The notes: generated by a model from the letters alone, not told the origin. A DNA stretch of 64,000 nt from Schistosoma haematobium (GCF_000699445.3 NC_067200.1:18279003-18343002), one strand, 5' to 3'. Numbered from the stretch's first letter, positions 22,426-34,938 are shown. Translations and numbers: made by a program.

Positions 22426-22873
22426 TAATTCATCAGAGCATTATTATAATAAAATAAGCCAATACTAAATTGTTTTTAATGTGAAATCCGACAAAGTGGA
22501 GCTCAATGGTTTTATAATAAACACAGTCTAAATGACGCAGTATTGAGGATTTCAGACAAAGAACGTAAAGCCTATTCAGTTCTCCGATAGAATGTATGTT
22601 ATCTCGAATAATCCCGAAACATGTACAAATCGAAGCTGCAGTTGAAGTCGAGATCACTTCAAATGAGCAACGAATATATCACTGGCAATACAGAACATGC
22701 ACGACACAAACGATCCGAACTCAAACACCTCTGACGATGCGATCAATGACAAGACAGAAAACAGGGAAACGACTGTCAACAGAGGCATATCGACGCATTC
22801 TTTTACACCTCATGAATAGAACATCGAACAAAGATTAACGGAACGAAATTAGAAACAACAAGTATGGTGGATG

Positions 22874-23245
22874 TGTAGTGACCTACTTTTATCAAGAGAA
22901 CGCGATGGTTTAACGGAAACAATCATTATTATGATCAATTGTACCACTGATTGTTTTACTGTGCTGGTTTGTTCAACGCCATATTATTACTACTCCACTG
23001 ATTGTGATCTTGTACGGGTTCGGTTACGCTCGATAAATAGGCTTGTACTCCTTTAGCACGATCTCGGTATCCTTTCGATACCACGAGATCACAAACAAAT
23101 ACATCTGGACTACAGCCATCAACTGCCTTCTGATATTTGGCTTACGGGGGATTTTATCGGTTAACTGGCACGAAGTTTTCTTGTAGTGGTGTTCAAAGTC
23201 AAACGCTACTCGACAACATGCTACAGATGCAATACTAGTAGACAA
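22874..23245 (+). mobile_element. LTR-like insertion unique to duplication copy 2
   Basis: Starts TGTAGTGACCTAC directly after a point of identity with copy 1 (GGTGGATG) and includes CGATAAATAGGCTTG, which could be a promoter TATA region. It replaces about 20 bp of copy 1. The TG start, promoter-like element and size suit a retroviral-type long terminal repeat with some leader, but no second LTR or clean target duplication is visible. It may be a solo or partial LTR. Confidence 0.45.
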
Positions 23246-24901
23246 ATGCGAAAATGTAAATGACTAGTTGTCAATACAAAGAATCCATGGATGTGTTCGC
23301 ATCACCACATTCCAGATTCAACCCTATCGTCTACAATATCGAACCATCGATGTTACACTTCTTCTTCCAATCAACTCCACAACACCTATGATGCTTCATC
23401 ATGTTCAGACACGGTGACACATTATTCACATATAATTAACTTCCTACGAATCTGAGTGTTTCTGATAATCACTTCACAGATGATCATAGTAATAATAATG
23501 ATGATAATAACAATAATTATTATGATTATGATTATTTTGGTTGCATCGATATATTTCCACAAGTGTCGATGCATTGACAAGTGTTGTTAGATGAAGAAAC
23601 TGATCAACAATGAATATCATCTGTAAGATATAAAAAGTCGAACAGATCTCAACTGTCTAATCATAACCCTTGATTCTCCACTAGATCATGTTGAACATCA
23701 ACTGTATTGCACATTTCAATCAATATGACATGTGAAGAGATGATCGGTGTTCTTTCGAACGGACATCTGCAACTGGCACTAATGTCAACGTCCATGTCAC
23801 TGAAAACAACAACATGAACAAACCACATTGAGCGTTCGTTCATGTTGAGTTTCAGTGATAATGCTACAACTGAAATGAGCATATATTCGGTGATTTGTAT
23901 GTTCAGTATTCCATCACCGTCAGATACCATCAAGTATAGTTAATATTCAGGCATGCATACAAAGTGTTCCAGTACCATTGAGGAACAATTACAATTACAA
24001 TATGAGTTCAGTAGTGATGTGAACTATCGATATCTAATCGACTATCAGAATTCAATATTACAATTCAATCTGATATTCAGGGTATATTGATTGATCAGTC
24101 TTAAACAGAACCAAGTGAGTCGCATTGTGCACAACTATCCAGTGTCTCTTGAAACCTCACAAAATTGACTATCTTCCTCAACGACACCCTGTTTGATTTA
24201 TTAGATGATGATGATGATAATGATGATAACAAAAGTGATCGTAAAATGTTCGACTACAAATTCAGTTGTTAAATTTCTACTCAATAGTAAAATCACCAAT
24301 ACAGATACGCATGTTACGACAGAAAACTAATGCTCGTTTCGTCCAATTTGTGACGATGTTCGCAATCACGATCTGATAGACAACGTCAAATTATATAATC
24401 ACATCTATTAACCCTACTGTTCTCACAACAACAAGTGCCTGGTGCTTTACGACAACGACGACGACGATGATGATGACGCAGTTTATTTCTGTAATCTGTT
24501 TCATCGCTATGCTCACTGACTGACTGAATGACTGTCACATGAACCGAGCCGTCTTCATCCCTTTCATACTCTCTCTCTCTCACGACATGCTTATATTGAC
24601 GCATCGTGATCGAGCAGCATCCTGATGATAAACAGCAAATAAATAACTGCCCGGTCCATTAACACTTCACTGATCAACACACACGCACACACATACACAC
24701 ACTCAACTTACACCACACCACACATCACAACGCTACACCACACATCCCAACTTACAGAAAACGAAAGGAATGTTGTAGTACTTGATGAGGTTGTTTATTA
24801 ATCGGAAATGTCTTAACACAATTGCATGTGAATTTGTCGATAGATTATGTACAAACATGTATGAATGATATGAGTTGGTCCGAGAATTGTTCAAATATTG
24901 T

Positions 24902-26299
24902 TCAAATATTGGAGCGTACAAATTCCACCCATCTAGCCACACTGGCATACTCGACAATGATATCGGGATGGTTTGGCAGAGTGACACTTTGTGATACGAC
25001 ACCGATTATTGGACCTTGAGGGGATGGAAGGAGAGGTCCACCACTGTCACCTGAAGCGGGTAACTGTCCCATATTCTGACCTGCTTTCACACAAATAGGA
25101 TTCCCACCGGTCGGACGTTTGCATTCGATCACAGTCGCTCGACCTGTGTCAAACAAACAACATAACAAAACACAATAGAACAAACATGTGAATTTTCAAA
25201 ATATCAACTGGCACAAATTATCTACCCTCAAACTATCCACACAACAAATAGTTCACATGCAATCTCACTCACATGTGCAATCTCATATGTGCACCATATT
25301 CGCCAATCAACTCACTGTCCATCTCACCAATCTCCCGACATATACATGAAACTGAATGTTCACCTACTTCATGTACAACAACACACTTCCATCGTTTGCA
25401 CAGATATGGATCACCACTCATCCAATCCTATCTCATTCAATTCCATCACACCTCCCCAACGACCGAGATGGAGATGAATCCACCCTGCCAGTGAACTCTC
25501 ACGGATTGATTCGAACATACTTATTGAGGCTCTGACCAACACATCAACCGGATCCGACAAACAGACAGACAGTATGAGTCATATTGTTTGTTCACCATCA
25601 ACTCACTCTCTCTCTCACTCACTCACTCCTCTTTCTTTAAAATTCCACCAACTTTTCGTCGTGGATCACGGTCGTTACTATCCATTCCATAACTAACAAT
25701 CAAAACCGCAGTTCCAGGTGTCGGTATATCCGTTGGCTGTGGCAGACTGAGCACCTTGATTCCAACCCGTAAGTTGACCAATTGAGAGAACACTATAACT
25801 GCAATGTCGGCTCCACCGATTGCAGTTTTGGCTGGTTTCCCTTTCGTGCCAACTCACAAAAGGGCATGTATCCTGGCGCTACCTTCACTCCCGACGGTTT
25901 GTAATGGACGCCTTTAGGGTCTCCGATCCTCAGTGTGAGAAATGCAACCTGAAATAGACAAAGTATATCGACATCAGATCCATGCAAACTCATTACACAT
26001 CAACACACTCTCTGTGTGCAATTACTCAATCACGTTGAGCAAAGATGTGTTTCAGTGCGATCTCTTACCTGAGAGACTGGCAGCGATGTGCAAACACAAT
26101 GACTAGCTGTGAGCACTGCCCTTGTTGACACTAGTGAGCCAGTACACATCGATTTTCCTGTCGTTAGAAGTGCGATGAATGGGAATTCAGTACGTTGGTG
26201 CACAGGTTGACCACTACGTATCAACCAGGTTGACACACGTTCAAATGTTAGACAGCAGATGAACAGTGTCACCACCAGAAACGTCCATCGGTTCAATAT
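24902..26299 (-). pseudogene. Cercarial-elastase-like serine protease pseudogene, copy B
   Basis: Same structure and same lesions as copy A: exon 1 26069-26299, exon 2 25631-25948, exon 3 24902-25143; ATG replaced by ATA, one base missing in exon 2 before the catalytic Asp, and AG instead of GT at the exon 2 donor. Exon 3 still encodes GDSGGPLLPSPQGP and the full C-terminus. The coding parts match copy A essentially perfectly, so the lesions arose before duplication or were spread by conversion. TATAAATAG lies at 26354-26362. Confidence 0.88.
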
Positions 26300-26955
26300 G
26301 ACTATGTATTCACTGCAATCGACCACCTACCTACAATCTTGCAACACATTCACCTATTTATATACACCAGTATTGCGTGACCGATGAGTATATATGCGTC
26401 ATTTTGCATATGTGTCAGTGTATTAGTATGCGAAAACCAACTTGCACTCCACTTCAGACATGCATTGTTGTGACGGTTTCACTTTGTAGTCGTAGCACGC
26501 CCAATTATTAACCGGAAGGTGCACGATTCTCGTGTATTGTTGTGCTATATTTTGCTGTATAACAATCTTGCTTAACTGTTCTCGAGAGTATGTTATCAAA
26601 GAAGGAAACCACTCCTCATCAATCGATGAACCAATGTTCGGTGGATTTTCACTCCCAACATTTCCTTAACATAGCACCATGGACTTGTCAGCCTACATAA
26701 TACTCGTTGTGAACGATCACTTTATCCAAAATCGAAGATCAACATCGTTTCACTTTTCAAATGGTGACTATTTTCAAATCACACTCAAACGTTCGTTCAG
26801 TCACTGTTTCCTCCTCCCCCCCAACCTCACTTGCGAATCACATCTGATACCATACATGCCAAACATGATGATAGTTAACGAGGCTTTCTCTCTCCCTCTC
26901 ACAATCCACATGCTACAGTGGAACCTGTGCAAGTGATAACTGAAGAGGAAGCAAG

Positions 26956-27724
26956 ACATTTCATTTGAGAAGATTATCCCCTTGAAGATACCATCTACTC
27001 AAGCTGTACAATCGTACAATCGTAGTTCACTTACAAACGAGATTGTCTTTGGAAAATAGAGTAGGATGGTAACATGATATCATGTGTCAAAGAAAGTCGT
27101 TTTATAATGGAGAATTTTAGAGTGATTGTGAGATGGAATCAAGTGTGAGAAGGATGAAGATTGAGATTAGGAGAAATTTTTCCACTGAATTGTATCGGTT
27201 CTTCCTCAATGTCACCCTCAGCTACTTTATTTTCTTGCCAATAATTACTGTATTAATTAACGCATGAGGATTGAGGTTCGTGTTAGGAAGGTCACTATAA
27301 TCCAATCACATTGATGAACGGAATGAAAGACTGAAGTCCAGAATATGCTCAGAATTATCACATGAAACAGAGAAGATGTGATTTGAGTTGTACTACAAAA
27401 CGATGACCAGTCATATAAGTTACCGACTATTATTGTGTAGTATGGTCAGTCTGTAAGAACGAGACTGAATTGAACAGAAATGAATAAAGGTGAATATGAT
27501 GTTCACGATGACGTGTCAATTGGTATGTCTCTCTCGTTCTTTGATCACACTTGGTTTCCTATTTGAAATTGAACGATAAGTCCGATTTTCCAGTGCGTTC
27601 GATATTACTGGCCTCCCGTCTCAGTACCTCCAGTCGTTTTGCTGATGTCAGATGTGCCACCCTGAAATGATGCAAATTAATGTGAGGTCTCGCGTTGTCT
27701 GTGTCTGATCGGCTGACAGTCTTA
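26956..27724. other. 780-bp stretch present only in duplication copy 2
   Basis: No shared repeat found. On the minus strand near 27663 there is an acceptor-like TGCATCATTTCAG followed by an in-frame GGTSDISKTTGGTETGGQ and stop at about 27608, which could be a terminal exon rich in Gly, Thr and Ser. No upstream exon was found, so this is only a candidate. Confidence 0.35.
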
Positions 27725-27772
27725 CCCACTCACTCACTCACTCACTCACTCACTCACTCACTCACTCACTCA
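27725..27772. repeat. (ACTC)n microsatellite
   Basis: Uninterrupted CACT/ACTC tetranucleotides, longer than the matching run at 17545-17582. Confidence 0.9.
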
Positions 27773-28539
27773 GTGAATTGTCTTCATGTCAGAGATTATC
27801 TGAATTACGTTTCGTCCCGTCTAATATGTTGACTTTATCTCATTGACTAACACTGTCTGGAATAATTTGATTGTATGAAATGAACATTGAAACTTACTTG
27901 AAAATATTGCATGAATGTACCAATGGGAATTATACAGAATAAACGATAGCAATGTCATACGGAATGCAGTACCTTCCATTGTTATAATATTTCGGTATAT
28001 ATTCTACATAGTCATAACGAGGATTCGACACTGACTTACCCAGTAAACCTTGTCTTACCAATAGATGGAAGTGCGTGTTTCGTACACAGTGGTCTCACCT
28101 CACAATGATAATTGCATACATAAGTCGAATGATCATCTTGAATAATGTGAAACATACTAGCCATATCCTAGATAAGCAAATCATATTGGTTACGCATAAG
28201 ATTATATAGCTCTTCAGTGATCTCATTCGTGAGGCTAGTGTATAACACACCATTACGTAATAATTGATTCATTTTCTCAAATAATATCAATGTGTCCACA
28301 GTGTGTGTGTTTGTGCACTTTACTCAGTCTGAGAATTTATTTCACTCACTATGGACTTGATGTCTTTTACCAACAGGTGAATTTAAAGATTCCGCATGAA
28401 TTCGGAGTTTGACAACACCTCAACCAGTAACAACTTTCATGATCAAAACGTGTCAACCCAGTGGAATCAGAGGTCAGAAGCGAGGGGGTTTTCGAATATA
28501 TATTTGGCTGAATATTGATGTATCAAGAAGTGATTAATG

Positions 28540-28700
28540 TAAGCTGGTTGGTGGTTGTAGGAGATGTGAATCACGGCGTACCCACTCGTGATGTGGTGTG
28601 GATGCGTGACTGAATGCCTTCTGATAGATGAATCAATTGAAACTAATTCGGTCAGCGTCAACTGTCGAAGACGTACTTATCTGCTGATTTTTGGGATTAT
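28540..28700 (+). repeat. Unnamed 165-bp dispersed repeat, copy 2
   Basis: Duplicated along with copy 1 (18325-18490); ends TTTTTGGGATTATTT. It marks the right limit of similarity between the two segmental copies. Confidence 0.7.
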
Positions 28701-31700
28701 TTACCGCTGCAAAACAATTTCGAGCACGAAGTTTTTAGTATTTATGAAGCGAAACCTGATGTGTGTATAGGCTGATCAATGTTGAACATAAGCATTCAAA
28801 ATTTATCTTCCAATTATGCAGTTTGTTGGTTTTTATTTTGTCCCTACATGAGTGTAGTCGAATGTATGCACACTACATGTGTGCGTAATGTTTTATTAGG
28901 TAACTAGGACATTCAAATTACTTGAGTTTCGTGTTTATCACCGGTAAAAAAAATTTGTGGTTACTTTGTTATCATGTATGAATGCGAAATCACTTTGGCC
29001 AACTCCCACAGAACCTCAAATAACAATCTTTTAAGACAGTCCTTACAATACACATCAACGATATGTGAGAGTCCATCCGACAATTAAATCATAGTACATC
29101 ATGAATTGTGATTGATTTTTTCACACATTATCTGGTAAACAATAGACAAAACTTGATTTGCTAAGACAAAGTTGGGTTTCTGATGTGCAGTTGGTACTTG
29201 CCCGCCACATCTGTTTACCGCCAGTGATTATTTAACATTTTAGGGACTAGAATTGTCTACACTTTACTCTTACGATCAATAGAGTACTAATTTAATGATG
29301 TTGGTAGCTAGTAATTATTAGGCTGTCACATTCACATAACATAGCATTCAACACGTCAAGGCCAGCTCTCAATGCTTAAGTGACCTTAAAGTCTGATCAT
29401 TTACTAGCTATTTTTCACTCTATATAGCAACTAGGCCCAATCATTATAACAACGTTTGATCTAACCTCATCAGTGCTCATCAGTTCTCTCATACTCACTT
29501 ACCCACCCTCATGACTGGTTCTTCTGGAACCTCAACGATCCAATACCATGTCTCTGACCTTAACTAAGCGCATCGAGTTTTCTAAATCACTAAAACTGTA
29601 CAGATCATCCCAGTAGTTTTCCTACCGTTTCGTTATCACGCGCACTGAGACACTGCTAAGAACATGATCATAACACTCATCAAACAGCAAGATTTGGTCA
29701 AATTCATGTACAGATAGCCTATTCAGCTCCTTAGTCCCATTAATTATCCGATAAACCTGTTGAGCGCAACACAGTTGACGTCACCAAGGTGACCACCGTC
29801 GATACAAAAACCCCGAAAAAAAATGTAATAATGTGAAAGACTGTATAACCTAGTAAATTGTGTATAACATACAATTTTGCAAGTAGCGGGCAGCGCTTCT
29901 TCATGTAGCATCATTATTTTATATCAGCCAGTTGTGCCTTATCACCACCAAGTAGTAAATAACTATATGAGAAAATCACTTGATCACTTATCATGTTGAG
30001 TCTTTTCAATATCATAATTAACGCGGGATTTTATGATTAAACTTAATACCCAGGTTATAATCACTAACAACTGCATTATAGATTATTTGAAATCATAGTC
30101 TGATAACCATGGAAACAGATACAGATGTACATAAATATTATCATATTCCTGAATACCGTGGAACAAAACCAATTTCGATTTTACCACAAACGTTATTTTG
30201 CTATTACCCTTACTTGTAACGTACACTACCACATTTTTCTATGCAATTGCTTGATCATAACTTAATCTATGGAAACGTTCATAGGGATAGTATAATTCTA
30301 TTATTATGATCACTTATTTTCACAAATGACGTCGTCACTAAGAGTTTGGTCAGATCATTGAATAAACACTAATTTTTCTAAGATTCGTTTGAATAGAATT
30401 AGGTTTTAAGGCATTTATAAGCAAAGATTGATGATCATCAAGAGAAGATCATTTAGAATGTAGTTCCAACTTAAAGCCATCGACGGTTGTATTCTAAATG
30501 GTTTTTCAAGCATATCCCCAACTTCCGGATAACTAGTTAATAATAATAATAATTTATTCTCAAATAACAGTTTGTTACATGAGGCATGCCAGTTTACAGG
30601 CAAGATCAAATTGATACAAATGATACGATATACACTGTAGTAAATTACGTAGCTGGGTCGATAATTTATAAGATATGAATGTAGATGGTTCTAATCAGTA
30701 CTACAGTTGGCGCGCTTCATGAAAGTTGCGTTGCGAATGTGCGACTGATGGTCAAGGATAAGTCCATTGAAGGTATGTGCTTCTAGAAATCACAACCTTA
30801 TGTCCCTTTGGGATATCCAAGGCTTTAAGGATGGTGCAGGATGAAGTCACCCGTTCCATATCTCAAGGGGGTAGACTTTGTGACCAAATTGAAGCATAAA
30901 GTTGAAGCATAAAGAAATTAACAACACTGAATAATAATGTGGACGAATCTCTTACTCTGTTAATGAAGAATATCAATCTCATTTGGCCTGATATTTTCTT
31001 GTCAAACAACATTTCTGATGCCCTTACTAAGCCAGGGTAGTTTGATAGATATCCACTAATATTCTTAGGCATATATCCAGTAAACCTAAATACAAGTATA
31101 TTAAGACTAGCTCGAGTGAATTTGCTAGATTTTAAATTCCATATCTTAAATAATATGTTAATAAAACCAGTTACACTTATCTAGCTGACATACACACGTC
31201 TGTTTTAGTTGTCAGAACCAGGGGAAGTTGTCATGCCAGCCAATTCAAAAACGACTAGGCAACGTTGTAGCCAAATTTGATAGTTCGTTCCAGATTACGC
31301 AGAAGCATACTAGTCAAAGTGACAATGGTCCAAACAATGAATTCTACCCGCAAAACCAGAACTTAACCTTAGAATAAGCTCTAGCAACGAATTCTCAAAC
31401 TTCTGAGACCAATAAAAATCAACAATTTCACAGAATCCAAGATATGTATTCAATAATCATGAGCTACAACTGCTTGTCGAATAAGATGTCTACAAAAGGT
31501 CTGAAAATAACTGTTAGTCATAAATCACATCATACTTTTAACTTTTGTATTTTCTGACATTCTTCCACCACAATACGCGTAAATAGTCACACTAAGAAAA
31601 CGACCCAAAACAATGGACAAATGGGTCTTACAATTTCAATTTTGATCTGAATGAATAAACATTGAGGTTACCAACACTCCATTTTTGATAACAACTGCTT

Positions 31701-31725
31701 TGTACTTTACATTAAACCAATGTAG
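28701..31725. other. Mostly unexplained spacer
   Basis: AT-rich. An AATAAT run lies at 30540-30558, and a minus-strand open stretch at 30863-31072 has an ATG but no recognised domain. A less AT-rich patch at 30700-30870 looks like a repeat but has no second copy here. Confidence 0.4.
29622..29768 (-). pseudogene. Coding-like relic, unknown family
   Basis: A short minus-strand frame reads QQVYRIINGTKELNRL, then VHEFDQILLFDECYDH and ends at a stop at 29622. The residue mix looks like real protein rather than random AT-rich translation, but there is no start codon and it is only about 47 residues. It could be a retroelement fragment. Confidence 0.3.
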
Positions 31726-31729
31726 TGAA

Positions 31730-32005
31730 TCATTCAGCAATACTTTTATTCATCCTCTTTCTCTTCTGGTTGAATCCTTTGACTGTCATGCCTGATGATA
31801 TGATATTCTCGACTTTTTCCTTAACGGTGGTCGAGCCAATTGATGGTACGAACTTAGAAAGAATAATTATATACCCTCCCAACAAAGCGGTAATATTGAT
31901 ATGAGAAGCAATATACATGTAAACTGATGCACTGACTGCAAATCGTACACTAATATTAATAGTTTTAACAATTATGCCATATAACTCAAAAGAATATTGC
32001 TGCAT
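31730..32005 (-). CDS. Hypothetical small membrane-like ORF
   Basis: ATG-initiated open frame of 91 codons. The first 50 residues are largely hydrophobic (two possible membrane segments around FAVSASVYMYIASHI and GGYIIILSKF); the end is basic (KGFNQKRKRMNKS). I do not recognise a family. It lies immediately downstream, on the same strand, of the coding-like stretch at 32053-32234, and the two may be parts of one decayed gene. Confidence 0.3.
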   Translation of the reverse strand: MQQYSFELYGIIVKTINISVRFAVSASVYMYIASHINITALLGGYIIILSKFVPSIGSTTVKEKVENIISSGMTVKGFNQKRKRMNKSIAE

Positions 32006-32052
32006 GCTCAGTGAGTTTTTTCCTAGTCTGTGCCATCATTTTATTACCATAA

Positions 32053-32234
32053 TCATTGGTACATTATAATTACATTCACCGTTTCTTCCCTTCGACCATG
32101 TAATACAACAAAGATCTTCCCTCGTGCACTGTCCATGGATTCCAACGTCATTTCTGTTTCTCTATTTAGGTCGACTGACACTTTGTTCTGTTTCGCTAGG
32201 CTGGAAACTTGTTTCTGAGCTAATTGAGTCACTG
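32053..32234 (-). CDS. Candidate terminal exon, unknown protein
   Basis: The minus strand has an acceptor-like TATTTTCCTCAG followed by about 60 open codons (VTQLAQKQVSSLAKQNKVSV, ETEMTLESMDSARGKIFVVL, REETVNVIIMYQ) and a stop, with an AATAAA-type signal about 12 nt later. This is the layout of a last coding exon. No upstream exon was identified; the next feature upstream on this strand is the intact elastase gene. Family unknown. Confidence 0.35.
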
Positions 32235-32452
32235 AGGAAAATACCAAGTTTTTTTCTATCCTAACCTTTGGTATAAGCTAGTAAACCACACAGTAGTAAA
32301 AACTTTATTATTATCCTACCAAGAAACAAGAAATTAGACACTCAAAAAGTTTTGATTCATTATGTCGTTTATTTTTTAAGTCTTAACAAAACTCGATATG
32401 ATTTTCTCGATGTTCAATGTACAATTGAAGGAATGATGCAAGCTAGCATTAT

Positions 32453-33774
32453 TCAAATATTGAATAGTATAAATCTAAGCATTCTTGCCACACTAGAATA
32501 CTCAACGCATAGATCAGCAAGAGACGAAAGGACTACGCCACTTGACGCCACTCCGATAATTGGACCTTGAGAAGAGAAAAGAAGAGGTCCACCACTGTCA
32601 CCTGGACCGGCTATTTGCTTTGAGTTTGGACCAGGTTTGACACAAATAGGATTTCCGTACGTTTTGTGTCTGCATGCCATGACAGTAGCACTACCTATGT
32701 GAAGAAAGAGAGCAGTTAGATGGATTTCGAAAGTATCAGACAAAATTATCCACGTTTAAACGACATCAAAAAAAGATCATTCCCATCCAATCTCAAGTGC
32801 GAAAGTTTACTTGAATTCTTATAAAACCAATATAAACTGTGACGATTACCCTTAACATAGTTTGAGTCATTCAATTTTACATATAAATATGAACAGTGAT
32901 TATTTGGATTCAGTCGTACGTACTTTAGGAAGTTTATAAATATGGTTATATATTCATCCAAACAATATTTGCTAATTCTATTTTACCTAATCAAGAGGCT
33001 AATAAGAAACGGTGGGAATAAACCAAAGTAGAGAATAGAAAAACGGTTGTGTAAAACCTCTTAATAAAACCATCAGAACAGAGAGAATTAAACGGGTCGA
33101 TGACTGGCAACTCACCTTTTTTTAAAATTCCACCATTTCGACCGGCCGGATCAGAATCCTTAACATCCTGTCCATAACCTACCATATAAACAATACTTTC
33201 TGGTATTGGTATATCCGATTCAGTTGCCAGACTGACTACTTTAATCCCAGTCTCCAGGTTGACCGAATTAGTGAGTGTTATAATTGCCATATCATAACCA
33301 CTAAGTGACTTCGTAATGCGTTTATTCTCTCGTTTCAACTGACAAACAGGATAGTAATCTGGTGCAACTTTAATTTCAGAAGGTTGATGATTAATAGTTC
33401 TCTGCTCAAATTCGCTCAGTGATAGGAACGAAATCTGCAAAAGACAAAGTATGTCAACATTAGATCCATGCAAACCCACTGTACAAACACTGCGAAATTA
33501 ATCGATTCCATTGAACAACAATAGTTTCAGTGTGATCTCTTACCCGAACGATTGGTGTCTCTCCACAAACGCAATGACCGGCCGTGAGTACCGCCCTTGT
33601 CGAAACTAATGAGCCTGTGCACATGGATGCATATGTCACCAAAAGTGCAATGAAAGGGAAATCAGTGCGTTGTTGAACAGGTTCACCACTACGTATCAGC
33701 CAGGTTGACACACACTGACATGTCAGGTAGTAGGTAAACAGCGTCACCATCAGAATCGTCCATCGGTTCAACAT
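32453..33774 (-). CDS. Cercarial-elastase-type S1A serine protease, divergent member
   Basis: Exon 1 33544-33774, exon 2 33116-33434, exon 3 32453-32694, all with consensus splice sites and the same exon lengths (231, 319, 242) as the palindrome genes; product 263 residues. A hydrophobic signal segment is followed by STWLIRSG, where cleavage before Ile27 would give the mature N-terminus. The catalytic triad is His67 (TAGHC), Asp125 (SGYDMA) and Ser217 (GDSGGP). The residues before Ser (SKQIAGPGDS) lack the Cys191 of most chymotrypsin relatives and put Ile at the pocket base, consistent with a preference for hydrophobic P1. In-frame ATGs also occur at 33780 and 33801; I chose 33774 because the family protein starts there and the TATA box leaves little room upstream. 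It is clearly diverged from the four identical genes, so it may have a different substrate range. Confidence 0.9.
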
Positions 33775-33824
33775 GACCATGTGACCGTTACATTCAACCA
33801 TGTACAATCTTACAACATATTCAC

Positions 33825-33833
33825 CTATTTATA
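33825..33833 (-). promoter_or_regulatory. TATA box of divergent elastase gene
   Basis: TATAAATAG on the minus strand, 51 bp upstream of the ATG, followed by the GTGAATATGTTGTAAGATTG block that corresponds to the conserved region in the other elastase promoters. Confidence 0.7.
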
Positions 33834-33839
33834 TGTGAA

Positions 33840-34620
33840 AATATTCCGCAACTTTGAGTGCATGTGTGTCAGTGCATTATAGGGAGGCCAATTTGCACTT
33901 CATTTGATTCGTGAATTATTGTGACAGATTTGATCAAGTATTCATGACACACCTCAATCAACTAGAAAGTGAGTATTACGCATTTTAAGTGACTATTGGG
34001 TAGAAATGAAACATTTTTAGAATACTAAATGCATCACCTGACCTTAGAAGAGACTTCCTTTGCGAAACAAAAGGTATATTGTTGCAAGCGTTCAATATTA
34101 TTCATATATATATCTTGAAGAAAAATGAAAGGAAAGTATGCTATAACAGAATGAGATTTCAATGGAACATGAAATGTTGAATACAGAGTTCAAATGTACT
34201 TTGTCATTAATTGAAGTGATATTCAGAAGGTAGTGATATTAGTTTTATACAAACGTCTAGTAAAAGATGTATGTTTTAAAGTGAACTCAAGTTTGATAAT
34301 GATAAAATATTAACTGGATAAAATCATCGACATATCATAAGTTAAATACAGTATTGAATAAAGATAGACTAGTGTGTTTGTATTATTGTTAAGCACATGA
34401 GCGAACGGACGGCGGAACAAATGAGTAGGAATTGATAAATGTACTTCTTAATATAAAATAAACTTGAATTCCAACATCTAAAAAGACACATAGTAAAACT
34501 GCTGGACTTAACAGTTACAGTTAAAACTTCAAAATGTCACTAATAAACGGTAGGTTTTTGACGAAATACATATGCACCATTGACAGACTGTCACCATTCA
34601 CTAAGTAAAGAGAAAGCTAT
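33840..34620. other. 5' flank of elastase C up to tandem units
   Basis: The first 120 bp upstream of the gene still resemble the promoters of the other copies (GAGTGCATGTGTGTCAGTGCATT). The remainder is AT-rich with no recognised feature. Confidence 0.45.
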
Positions 34621-34938
34621 TTGAATGTTCTGAAGTAACAAGTGGCAAATTCGGTCATATACAAAAATCCGATTATATAGTAGTTGAGGCCATCCGATAT
34701 CCTTCACTATGCAATACACTTTATCAACCAATTTTGACTAAACAAACTGTTATAACCAAACGATCATAATTGCTTATAGTCTTGCACCCGAATTCCGTTC
34801 ATTACATGTTGCAATGCATTTAATTCGTAGTGTCATTCAATACTTGATTATTTCATCAAACTGCTTATCAACTAGTCAATCATTACCGAATAAATCTACT
34901 CAACATGTTATCTGTGCTACATGGTGTTCACATTGGTG

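Larger units (their letters stand above)
22426..28700. repeat. Segmental duplication, copy 2 (partner 13401-18500)
   Basis: Direct-orientation partner of the upstream segment, 9.41 kb away across the well-matched core (23250-26955). It carries two stretches absent from copy 1: 22874-23245 (LTR-like) and 26956-27724. Confidence 0.88.

Noticed and set aside
29500..29770. Similarity of the 29.6-kb relic to the ELNRL-containing frame at 22433-22657.
   Set aside because: Only a five-residue match with similar spacing; too weak to claim a shared family.
33775..33801. Upstream in-frame ATGs of the divergent elastase gene as the true start.
   Set aside because: Positions 33801 and 33780 are close to or before the expected transcription start and would lengthen a signal peptide that is already complete; kept only as alternatives.
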